A stretch of 64,000 nucleotides of DNA from Pseudomonas sp. BN417 (GTDB taxonomy: Bacteria > Pseudomonadota > Gammaproteobacteria > Pseudomonadales > Pseudomonadaceae), in assembly GCF_029871205.1 (NCBI RefSeq), contig NZ_SSOJ01000163.1, positions 62,604 through 126,603 of the forward strand, read 5' to 3'. Positions 57,542 to 64,000 of this stretch are shown piece by piece. The notes below the pieces were generated by a model. That model was not told the DNA's origin and ran no database searches. It worked only from the letters and a program-made list of their open reading frames with translations. Position 1 is the first letter of the stretch, and every line of letters begins with the position of its first letter. A program made the position numbers and the translations under genes.

Positions 57542-58792
57542 ATGGATCGATCCACCCTCCCAATCCTCCTCGCCGGCCTCGCGCTGGCGGCACCGGCCGG
57601 CGCCGCGCTGATCGAGGACGGCAAGGCCATGCTGGAACTGCGCAATTTCTACATGAACCGTGATTTCCGCCAGCACGAGGCTCCCCAGGCCAAGGCCGAG
57701 GAATGGGCCCAGGGTTTCCTGCTGCGCTACGAGTCGGGCTTCACTGAAGGACCGCTAGGCGTTGGCGTCGACGCCCTCGGCCTGCTCGGCGTCAAGCTCG
57801 ACTCGGGCGGTGGACGCAGCGGCACCCAGTTGCTCAAGCAGGACCGCGAAACCCGCCAGGCCCAGGACGAGTACGGCGAACTGGGCCTGACCGCCAAGCT
57901 GCGCGCCTCGAAGAGCGTCCTCAAGCTCGGCACCCTGCAGCCGCGCCTGCCCTCGGTGTCCTACAACGACGGCCGCCTGCTGCCGCAGACCTTTCGCGGC
58001 GTCCACCTGAATGCCCAGGAGATCGACAGACTGACCCTGGACGCCGGCCAGCTGCAGCGGGTGAACCAGCGCAACTCATCGGACTACGAGGAAATGACCG
58101 CCAGCAACGGCAGCGCCGGCGCCATAGGGGTGAAGACCGGCAAGACCAGCGATGCATTCGACTTTGCCGGCCTCGGCTACCAGTGGAACGACCAGCTCAG
58201 CACGGCCTATCACTATGGCGAGCTGGAAGACATCTACCGCCAGCACCTCCTCAGCCTGATCCACCTCCAGCCCCTGGGCGCGCAGCACTCGCTGAAGACC
58301 GAAGTGCGTGGGGCCCGGGCGCGGGATGCCGGCAGCAGCAATATCGACAACAGCGCCTACGGCGCCATGCTGACCTATCGATTCGCCGCCCACAGCCTCG
58401 GCCTGGCCTACCAGCGCATGAGTGGCGATACGGGTTACGCCTATATCGCCGGCAGCGATCCGTTCCTGTTCAACTACGTGCAGTTCGGCGACTTCGCCAA
58501 TCGCGACGAACGCTCCTGGCAACTGCGCTATGACTTCGACGTCGCCAGCCTCGGCCTTCCGGGCCTGACCTTCATGACGCGCTATCTGAGCGGTGACAGC
58601 ATCGACCTGGGCACCAACCAGCCGGAAGGCAAGGAGTGGGAGCGCAACACCGACATCGCCTATGTCTTCCAGAGCGGGCCGCTGAAAGACCTGGGCGTGA
58701 AATGGCGCAACGCCACCGTACGCACCCGCCACTTCGGCAACGACCTGGACGACAACCGCCTGATCCTCAGCTACAGCCTGCCGCTCTGGTAA
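57542..58792 (+). CDS. OprD-family porin
   Basis: A 416-residue outer-membrane channel. The signal peptide ends near PAGAA, the mature protein begins LIEDGKAMLELRNFYMNRDF, EEWAQGFLLRYESGFTEG and GVGVDALGLLGVKLDSG follow, then LGTLQPRLPSVSYNDGRLLP, and the last strand ends SYSLPLW. OprD/OpdK-type porins take up carboxylates, which fits the ligase and symporter upstream. The ATG at 57542 has AGAGG upstream. Confidence 0.92.
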   Translation: MDRSTLPILLAGLALAAPAGAALIEDGKAMLELRNFYMNRDFRQHEAPQAKAEEWAQGFLLRYESGFTEGPLGVGVDALGLLGVKLDSGGGRSGTQLLKQDRETRQAQDEYGELGLTAKLRASKSVLKLGTLQPRLPSVSYNDGRLLPQTFRGVHLNAQEIDRLTLDAGQLQRVNQRNSSDYEEMTASNGSAGAIGVKTGKTSDAFDFAGLGYQWNDQLSTAYHYGELEDIYRQHLLSLIHLQPLGAQHSLKTEVRGARARDAGSSNIDNSAYGAMLTYRFAAHSLGLAYQRMSGDTGYAYIAGSDPFLFNYVQFGDFANRDERSWQLRYDFDVASLGLPGLTFMTRYLSGDSIDLGTNQPEGKEWERNTDIAYVFQSGPLKDLGVKWRNATVRTRHFGNDLDDNRLILSYSLPLW

Positions 58793-58840
58793 GGGGGTGA
58801 AACGACACCTTGCGGTGGCCACGACTCACGGAGCCAGGTC

Positions 58841-58904
58841 GTAGGGTGCGCCGTGCGCACCGGAACCGCCGCACCAACACGCCGGTGCGCGCAGCGCACC
58901 CTAC
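58841..58904. repeat. Repeat element, GTAGGGTGCGC family, copy 2
   Basis: GTAGGGTGCGCCGTGCGCACC and GGTGCGCGCAGCGCACCCTAC form an inverted pair with a 22-base centre. It shares its arms with the element at 53265-53352 and lies 48 bases after the porin gene. Confidence 0.72.
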
Positions 58905-58990
58905 TCAGAAAGTCCGTAGCCCGAACGCAACCAGGATTCCATCCTGGCAACCAATGCAATCCTTCCTGTTCCGAAGTGCAAAAGCGCGCC

Positions 58991-59287
58991 TCAGACCAGG
59001 CGCTGGTAGCGCTGAATGTGGGGCTCGACTTGCAGCAGGCCAGCGGCGCGGGCGAGCGCATCCTGGAGATGCCGGGTCTGCCAGTGCCGGGCCTCGCACT
59101 CCGGGCTTTGCCAGAGCTCGAAGGAGGAAAACTCCAGGGGGTCGTCCAGGGACTGGTAGTAGGCGTATTCCAGGCACCCGGGCTCCTGGCGAGTCTTCTC
59201 GCTGAGCTCCGCCAGCAGGCTGCGCATTTCTTCGAGCGCCACGGGTTTCACCGCGAAACGGGCGGTCACAAACAGGGGGGACGGCAT
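58991..59287 (-). CDS. ABM-domain protein (putative quinol monooxygenase)
   Basis: A 98-residue antibiotic-biosynthesis-monooxygenase-fold protein: PLFVTARFAVKPVALEEMRS, EPGCLEYAYYQSLDDPLEF and HWQTRHLQDAL, with the family histidines. Such ferredoxin-like dimers oxidise quinols or act in small-molecule turnover. The ATG at 59287 fits the family start, though the GGAG is 11 bases away; a GTG-type start at 59320 is an alternative. Confidence 0.8.
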   Translation of the reverse strand: MPSPLFVTARFAVKPVALEEMRSLLAELSEKTRQEPGCLEYAYYQSLDDPLEFSSFELWQSPECEARHWQTRHLQDALARAAGLLQVEPHIQRYQRLV

Positions 59288-59365
59288 ATCGGCCAGATAC
59301 TCCAGATGAAACCCGGCCACCCCATGCCGTGCGTGGCGGCAATGGTGCGGCCGGAAAGCACGGGC

Positions 59366-60049
59366 CTAGCGGCCCAGTTCCTTCAGCACCAGATCCGCCA
59401 CCGGGCCGCCGGATGCCGGGTTCTGCCCGGTGACCACCCGCTGGTCAGCCACGGCGAAGGGTGCCCAGGGCTCGGCGGCCTTCTGGTAGATGGCGCCGCG
59501 CTTCACCATCTCGTCCTCGGTCAGGTACGGCACGTACTTGTCCAGTTCGGCGATCTTCTCTTCGGCATTGGAGAACCCGGTGACTTCCTTGCCCTTGATC
59601 AGCAACGAACCGTCGGACAGCTTGATGTTCAGCAAGCCGACCGCGCCATGGCATACCGAGGAGACGATGCCGCCGCGTTCATAGATGCTGCGGCTGATCG
59701 CCTGCAGTTCCTCGTTGTCCGGGAAGTCCCAGACCACCCCGTGGCCCCCGGCGTAGTAGATCACCGAGTAATCGTCCGGGTTGACCTGGCTGGGCCTGAG
59801 GGTCGCACCCAGGCGATTCATGAAATCCTTGTCCTGGTACCACTGCCAGTCGCCCTCGTCGGCCATCGCCAGGCTATGGGGATCTATGGGGGTGTAGCCT
59901 CCCCGGGGGCTCACGTAGTCGACCTGGAAACCAGCCGCCTCCACTTTCCTCACGAAATGCACCGCCTCGCCCAACCAGAGACCCGTGGCGCGCGCCAGGT
60001 TCGGATACTTGGGAAAGCTGGTCAGCACCACCAGCATCTTCTTGCTCAT
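59366..60049 (-). CDS. DJ-1/PfpI-superfamily protein (Hsp31-like)
   Basis: A 227-residue class I glutamine-amidotransferase-like protein. It begins KKMLVVLTSFPKYPNL. YYAGGHGVVWDFPD carries the supporting acid/histidine loop and SVCHGAVGLL holds the nucleophilic cysteine with its following histidine. Members act as glyoxalases, deglycases or chaperones against reactive aldehydes. GAGGT lies before the ATG at 60049. It is on the same strand as the NTF2-like gene upstream. Confidence 0.87.
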   Translation of the reverse strand: MSKKMLVVLTSFPKYPNLARATGLWLGEAVHFVRKVEAAGFQVDYVSPRGGYTPIDPHSLAMADEGDWQWYQDKDFMNRLGATLRPSQVNPDDYSVIYYAGGHGVVWDFPDNEELQAISRSIYERGGIVSSVCHGAVGLLNIKLSDGSLLIKGKEVTGFSNAEEKIAELDKYVPYLTEDEMVKRGAIYQKAAEPWAPFAVADQRVVTGQNPASGGPVADLVLKELGR

Positions 60050-60151
60050 GTTCCACCTCACTTTTCTATTGCCGAAAAAAGGGCAGCACCTCGCAACGAG
60101 GCGGATACCCTGCTTGAGAATGTGCTGCCGACCGCCCGCGTCGGCTCGCGG

Positions 60152-60604
60152 CTAGCTGTCCGCGTCGTCCAGCAGGCTGGTCCTGCCGAGTGCGAGGAAC
60201 CAGGCCGAGTTGTCCCAGTAGGCCTTCATCCAGCTGATTCGCTGGTCGTCGCCGGTGCGGATGATGAAGACGTGGGGCAGGTCGAAATGCCGCCCCTTGT
60301 TGCGGATGCCGAACGCGTCCCTGGCCTGGGTGCCGCTGATGGTCACCTCGAATACCAGGGTTCGGCCGTCACCGTCCTGGTAGGTGGCGGTGACCTGGTT
60401 GGTCAGGTTCGGAAAGGCCTCGATCAGGCCTTCCCAGATCTGCCGCCCGTCTTCCCGGGCCGGTCCTTCCAGGCCGATGGGCAGGTAGTCGATGCGGCCA
60501 TTGGCGGAAAAGCACTCCAGCATCCCGTCCAGGTCATGGCTGCGATAGCTCGAGAAAAACTGTTGCGCGATGTCCAATGCTGTCTTCAACTTTCCAGACC
60601 TCAT
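60152..60604 (-). CDS. NTF2/SnoaL-like protein
   Basis: A 150-residue cone-shaped NTF2-fold protein: LDIAQQFFSSYRSHDLDGML and ECFSANGRIDYLP at the start, then VTATYQDGDGRTLVFEVTIS and FIIRTGDDQRISWMKAYWD. Such domains bind small hydrophobic ligands or catalyse isomerisation. The ATG at 60604 is taken as the start because the family fold begins just after. Function unknown; it is divergent from the LysR gene, which may regulate it. Confidence 0.8.
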   Translation of the reverse strand: MRSGKLKTALDIAQQFFSSYRSHDLDGMLECFSANGRIDYLPIGLEGPAREDGRQIWEGLIEAFPNLTNQVTATYQDGDGRTLVFEVTISGTQARDAFGIRNKGRHFDLPHVFIIRTGDDQRISWMKAYWDNSAWFLALGRTSLLDDADS

Positions 60605-60726
60605 TGCAATCCAGAGGGTAAGGGCAACGGCTGACGCCCCGGCGAGTTGCAACCTTAGTCAGCACCCGCTGCCTGCGGTAGGCGCCCAGTCGGAAATGAC
60701 CATTTCATTTATGGAACACCCCTTCG

Positions 60727-61698
60727 ATGTACGACCTGAATGAGCTGTACTTCTACGCGCAGATCGTCGAGCACCAGGGCATAGGCGCTGCCAGCCGGGC
60801 GCTGGGCATCCCCAAGTCGAAGCTGAGCCGCCATCTGTCAGCGCTGGAGGAGCGGCTGGGGATTCGCCTGATCAACCGCTCGACACGGCAATTCTCGGTC
60901 TCGGAACTGGGTCTCGAGTACTACCAGCACTGCCTGGTGATGCTGGAGGGGGCGCAAGCGGCGCAGTCGATCATCGACAACAGCCAGTCTTCGCCCAAGG
61001 GCATGGTGCGCATCGCCTGCCCCACCGCCCTGCTCAACTTCCTGGTGGCCGGCATGATCGCCCGTTACATGCGCCGCTATCCCGAGGTCGAGGTGCACCT
61101 GGAAAGCACCAACCGCCAGGTCGATCCCCTGCGCGAGGGCTTCGACATCGCACTGCGGGTGGGCTTCCCGCCTTTCGAGGACAGCGGCCTGACGATGAAG
61201 ACACTGTCCCGCAGCCCCCAGGAACTGGTGGCGAGCCCCGGGCTCGTCGAGCGGCTGGGCCCGGTACGCTCGCTGGCCGACCTGGCGCGTTATCCGAGCC
61301 TGGACATGGGCCCCTGCGCCCGCCAATACCTATGGAACATGGAAGGCCCTGGTGGCGTGCAGGCGACCGTTCGCCACTCGCCCCGCCTGGTGACCGACGA
61401 CATGATCACCTTGCGGCGGGTGGCGCTTGAAGGAGGAGGAATCGTGCAGCTGCCCAAGCTGGTGGTGTTCAAGGACATCCGCAATGGGGTCCTGCTGCCG
61501 GTCCTGGACGAGTGGAAACCCAAGGGGGCGATAGTCCATGCCCTGTTCGCCTCGAGGCGCGGGCTGATGCCCTCGGTCAGGAGCCTGCTGGACTTCCTGG
61601 CGGACAGTTTCGGCGAGCTGGATTTCGAGAATCTCTACGAGGGCTACGTCCTCAGGGGCGACGAGGACGCCTGCTTCCTCACCGACTCGGCGCCCTGA
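60727..61698 (+). CDS. LysR-family regulator (AaeR/DsdC-like branch)
   Basis: A 323-residue LTTR. HTH: LNELYFYAQIVEHQGIGAAS then LGIPKSKLSRHLSALEERLG. Effector domain: GMVRIACPTALLNFLVAGMI and LREGFDIALRVGFPP. It has a C-terminal extension of about 20 residues. It is divergent from the NTF2-like/DJ-1 pair across 122 bases and probably controls them in response to electrophiles or aromatics. Confidence 0.9.
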   Translation: MYDLNELYFYAQIVEHQGIGAASRALGIPKSKLSRHLSALEERLGIRLINRSTRQFSVSELGLEYYQHCLVMLEGAQAAQSIIDNSQSSPKGMVRIACPTALLNFLVAGMIARYMRRYPEVEVHLESTNRQVDPLREGFDIALRVGFPPFEDSGLTMKTLSRSPQELVASPGLVERLGPVRSLADLARYPSLDMGPCARQYLWNMEGPGGVQATVRHSPRLVTDDMITLRRVALEGGGIVQLPKLVVFKDIRNGVLLPVLDEWKPKGAIVHALFASRRGLMPSVRSLLDFLADSFGELDFENLYEGYVLRGDEDACFLTDSAP

Positions 61699-61722
61699 GC
61701 AGGCGCGTCGTTGCCGCGAGCG

Positions 61723-62250
61723 TCATGCCTCACCGCTGGTGGCCCGGCCATCACGGCGCGTGTCCATCCAGCGGATGACTTCCTCATTGAAGCTCGGAGG
61801 GGCCTTGCGCCCTAGCCGCCGCACCAGATCGAGCACGGTCTGCTGGGCCAGCGCTTCTTCCATGCGTTTCTGCGCCGTCAGCATCACCGCGTGAATCGCG
61901 CAGGTACCGGAGGTGGCCCAGTCCGGCGGCGACCCGTCGAAGACGGCGCAACGCCCACGGATATCGCGGCATTCGAAGATCGATTTGTCCCCGTCGATGG
62001 CCTTGACTATATCCAGCACGCTGATCTCGTCGGCCGGCCGCGCCAGCTTGAATCCGCCGCGCACGCCCTCGGTGGCGACGACCAGCCCGGCCTTCGCCAG
62101 CTTGGTGAAGACCTTGGCCAGGAGTTCCTGGGGCACACCTTGCAGCTCAGCCAGCGCACGCACGCTGGACTCGCGGCCATCGCCCTTCTCATCGGTCAGG
62201 TAAAGCAGGCAGTGGATCCCGTACTCCACGCCAGCGCTGTATAGAGACAT
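61723..62250 (-). CDS. Rrf2-family transcriptional regulator with cysteine cluster
   Basis: A 175-residue Rrf2 regulator: winged helix (YSAGVEYGIHCLLYL, LAELQGVPQELLAKVFTKLA, TEGVRGGFKLARP), then a dimerisation helix with three cysteines (FECRDIRGRCAV and SGTCAIH) spaced as in Fe-S cluster or redox sensors such as NsrR and IscR. GGAG six bases before the ATG at 62250 decides the start. It is divergent from the flavoprotein gene, and two matching palindromes lie between them. Confidence 0.9.
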   Translation of the reverse strand: MSLYSAGVEYGIHCLLYLTDEKGDGRESSVRALAELQGVPQELLAKVFTKLAKAGLVVATEGVRGGFKLARPADEISVLDIVKAIDGDKSIFECRDIRGRCAVFDGSPPDWATSGTCAIHAVMLTAQKRMEEALAQQTVLDLVRRLGRKAPPSFNEEVIRWMDTRRDGRATSGEA

Positions 62251-62254
62251 AGCT

Positions 62255-62278
62255 AACTCCGACATCTTCAGTCGCACT
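62255..62278. promoter_or_regulatory. Putative Rrf2 operator, site 1 (autoregulation)
   Basis: AACTCCGACATCTTCAGTCGCACT, an imperfect dyad of the form AACTnCGAC-N-AGTCGnAnT, overlaps the ribosome-binding region of the Rrf2 gene. It matches the more perfect copy at 62440-62464. Binding here would block Rrf2 expression. Confidence 0.6.
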
Positions 62279-62439
62279 ATATTGCGTGCATCCACTGGGC
62301 TGCCGCAAGACCTGCCGCGCTCGCGCCGATGGGCTGCAGCAGGCGCAACGGCCCAGATTCCTTTCTATATGCGCAAAGCGTCTGGGCACCCATTGCGATG
62401 GACGGTGCGCGCCAATCTGAAAAAGGCCTTGCTCGAATA

Positions 62440-62464
62440 AACTACGACTCTTATAGTCGCAGTT
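62440..62464. promoter_or_regulatory. Putative Rrf2 operator, site 2 (flavoprotein promoter)
   Basis: AACTACGACT-CTTAT-AGTCGCAGTT: nine matching positions per arm. It lies 114 bases before the flavoprotein start. The 327-base divergent gap 62251-62577 holds this site and site 1; no other structure was seen, and a -10-like TATAGT overlaps the centre of the dyad. Confidence 0.65.
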
Positions 62465-62577
62465 ACGAAGCAGGCATCGGTGACTCCCCCACTGCTGGCC
62501 CAAGTAACAGGCCAATCGATTCGATGCCCATACGTACTCGTACTCAACGCGATTCCTTTTTCTTCCAGGAGACACAC

Positions 62578-63780
62578 ATGAAACAACGCATTCTGATCGT
62601 CGGCGCCGGGTTTGCTGGTATGTGGAGCGCGCTGAGCGCCGCTCGCCTGATGGACCTGCATGGCCACACCGATACCGAAGTGGCCGTCCTCGCGCCCCAG
62701 GCCGAGCTGCGTATCCGCCCGCGCTTCTACGAGCCGGACGTGCACAAGATGGCAGCTCCGCTCCACGATCTCTTTGCAGCCGTCGGCGTGACTTTCATCC
62801 AGGGCACGGCCGAGCGGATCGACGCAGCAGGCAAGACGGTCGAGTACCGCGATGCCCAGGGCGAAACTGCCATCCGGGCCTATGACCGGCTGGTGCTGGC
62901 CAGCGGCAGCAAGGTGGCGCGTCCGCGCCTGGCAGGTATCGAACATGCCTTCGACGTCGACGAAATCAATGAGGCCGTGCGCCTGGAAAAACACATCCAC
63001 TCCCTTGGCCAGCTCCCGGCGTCGGTCGCACGCAATACCGTGGTAGTCGCTGGCGGTGGTTTCACCGGTATCGAAACCGCCACCGAGATGCCCGCCCGCC
63101 TGCGCAAGGCCCTGGGCGCGGACGCAGAGGTGCGAGTGATAGTGGTCGATCGCGGCAGTGAAATCGGTGCGGCGCTGGGCGATGGTCCGCGTTCCCTGAT
63201 TGCCGAGGCATCCGCCGAAGTGGGGGTCGAGTGGCGCCTGAACAGCTCGGTGGCGTCCATCGACGCCGATGGCGTCACCCTTTCCGATGGCCAACGCATC
63301 GAGGCCAGCACGGTGGTCTGGACTGCCGGTGTGCGTGCCAGCTCGCTGACCGAGCAGGTGCCCGCGGAACGCGATGCCCAGGGTCGCCTGCATGTCGACG
63401 GCAACCTCAAGGTGATCGGCCAGGACGACATCTTCGCCACCGGTGACGTGGCCTATGCCGCCGTCGACGATGCAGGCAACTACGCCCTGATGACCTGCCA
63501 GCACGCGATCGCCCTCGGCCGTTCGGCCGGCAACAACGTGGCGGCCAGCCTGATCGGTGTCGACCCGATCGCCTACAGCCAGCCCAAGTACGTGACCTGC
63601 CTCGACCTCGGCGCCTGGGGCGCGATCTTTACCGAAGGCTGGGACCGCCAGATCCGCTTCGTCCGGGATGAAGCCAAGAAGATCAAGACCGAGATCAACA
63701 GCGTCTGGATCTACCCGCCGGCCGCCAACCGCGCCGAAGCGCTGGCCGCCGCGGACCCGATGATCCCCGTGGTTGCCTGA
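62578..63780 (+). CDS. NAD(P)/FAD-dependent oxidoreductase, NDH-2-like
   Basis: A 400-residue two-dinucleotide-fold flavoprotein. ILIVGAGFAGMWSALSA binds FAD, VVVAGGGFTGIETATEM binds NAD(P)H, and IFATGDVAYA is the second FAD motif. The layout fits type II NADH dehydrogenase, a non-pumping NADH:quinone reductase at the inner membrane face, although the C-terminal membrane helix is short (the end is NSVWIYPPAANRAE). AGGAG lies 6 bases before the ATG. It is divergent from Rrf2 and should be derepressed under oxidative or nitrosative stress. Confidence 0.88.
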   Translation: MKQRILIVGAGFAGMWSALSAARLMDLHGHTDTEVAVLAPQAELRIRPRFYEPDVHKMAAPLHDLFAAVGVTFIQGTAERIDAAGKTVEYRDAQGETAIRAYDRLVLASGSKVARPRLAGIEHAFDVDEINEAVRLEKHIHSLGQLPASVARNTVVVAGGGFTGIETATEMPARLRKALGADAEVRVIVVDRGSEIGAALGDGPRSLIAEASAEVGVEWRLNSSVASIDADGVTLSDGQRIEASTVVWTAGVRASSLTEQVPAERDAQGRLHVDGNLKVIGQDDIFATGDVAYAAVDDAGNYALMTCQHAIALGRSAGNNVAASLIGVDPIAYSQPKYVTCLDLGAWGAIFTEGWDRQIRFVRDEAKKIKTEINSVWIYPPAANRAEALAAADPMIPVVA

Positions 63781-63816
63781 TCCAAAAGTCCGGGCGCCGG
63801 GCTGAAAGCTCCCCTT

Positions 63817-63853
63817 GCCCCGAAGGTCGAACAGGCCTTCGGGGCTTTTTTTG
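63817..63853 (+). terminator. Rho-independent terminator
   Basis: GCCCCGAAGG/CCTTCGGGGC with a 9-base loop, followed by a run of T residues, 36 bases after the NDH-2-like stop. The remaining 63854-64000 shows no gene. Confidence 0.9.
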
Positions 63854-64000
63854 GGTTCTTCGCGGATTACCGGGGAGATTTTGCTCAGACCGGATTGGCA
63901 ATCTGGTGTGAGTGAGGCTTGAGCTTCTGGTGTTCAACTCATTGCCGAGCGGGCTTCAGGTCTCTGTTTCGCCCTCCCGGGCGAGTCCCTTTTCCAATCG

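Noticed and set aside
55607..57676. 689-codon minus-strand open frame opposite the symporter
   Set aside because: The translation is rich in Gln, His, Gly and Arg repeats typical of antisense frames; the plus strand encodes a clear SSS symporter.

Overview
The window is chromosomal DNA of a high-GC gammaproteobacterium, almost certainly a Pseudomonas. Supporting signs are OprD-type porins, Pseudomonas REP hairpins, strong GGAG-type ribosome binding sites, many LysR regulators, Kup, type-3 malate dehydrogenase and sigma-54 catabolic control. No rRNA, tRNA, CRISPR array, prophage or insertion sequence was seen. Genes are dense and arranged as small catabolic, transport and envelope modules, with several pockets of decayed genes.

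Region 1 (1-2.4 kb) holds the 3' part of a sensor kinase, a remnant of a CocE/NonD hydrolase and an isolated malate dehydrogenase. Region 2 (2.5-11.6 kb, all on the minus strand) is the most striking amino-acid module. It contains a cystathionine-gamma-synthase-like PLP enzyme, an amino-acid permease, a LysR regulator, an aberrant threonine-synthase-like protein, an Lrp regulator, a short homoserine dehydrogenase without the regulatory ACT domain, an aldehyde dehydrogenase and a RidA protein. Read together they suggest gamma-elimination of an imported amino acid to homoserine, then aspartate semialdehyde, then aspartate. That is the logic of the canavanine/homoserine utilisation route known from legume-associated Pseudomonas and Rhizobiales.

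Region 3 (11.6-19.3 kb) has a catabolic-type acetolactate synthase surrounded by gene fragments: two pieces of OprD, a solute-binding protein and a TetR regulator. It is followed by a TetR-controlled acyl-CoA set (SDR, DsbA/HCCA-isomerase-like, acyl-CoA synthetase, thioesterase) with two matching operator palindromes. Region 4 (19.4-27 kb) is an unusual cell-envelope patch: two DUF3313-like lipoproteins, a membrane protein with an OB-fold-like domain, a lytic-transglycosylase-like lipoprotein, a ToxR/ToxS-like regulator pair, a small outer-membrane barrel and small secreted proteins. Region 5 (27-33.4 kb) has an exported HAD hydrolase, a FadL channel, an exported sulfatase and Kup.

Region 6 (33.6-38 kb) has a 43-residue membrane protein, a REP hairpin, a DUF1302/AraC chimeric pseudogene, and a PotE-type antiporter with an orphan periplasmic binding protein. 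Region 7 (38.1-44.9 kb) is a seven-gene, same-strand membrane efflux assembly: DUF3302, HlyD, AI-2E-family, TolC-like outer membrane factor, HlyD, DUF2955 and a two-TM channel. A LysR and a quinone oxidoreductase follow.

Region 8 (46.9-58.8 kb) closely resembles the levulinate (lva) 4-hydroxyacyl-CoA pathway: hydroxyacyl-CoA kinase, DUF6285 partner, ACAD10/11-like dehydrogenase, SDR, CoA ligase, DUF485/SSS symporter and OprD porin. It is split into two divergent arms around a PrpR-type sigma-54 activator and carries an extra histidine phosphatase. A textbook -24/-12 promoter lies before the ligase. Region 9 (59-64 kb) has an ABM monooxygenase-like protein, a DJ-1-family protein, an NTF2-like protein, a LysR, and an Rrf2 regulator divergent from an NDH-2-like flavoprotein with two copies of a shared palindrome.
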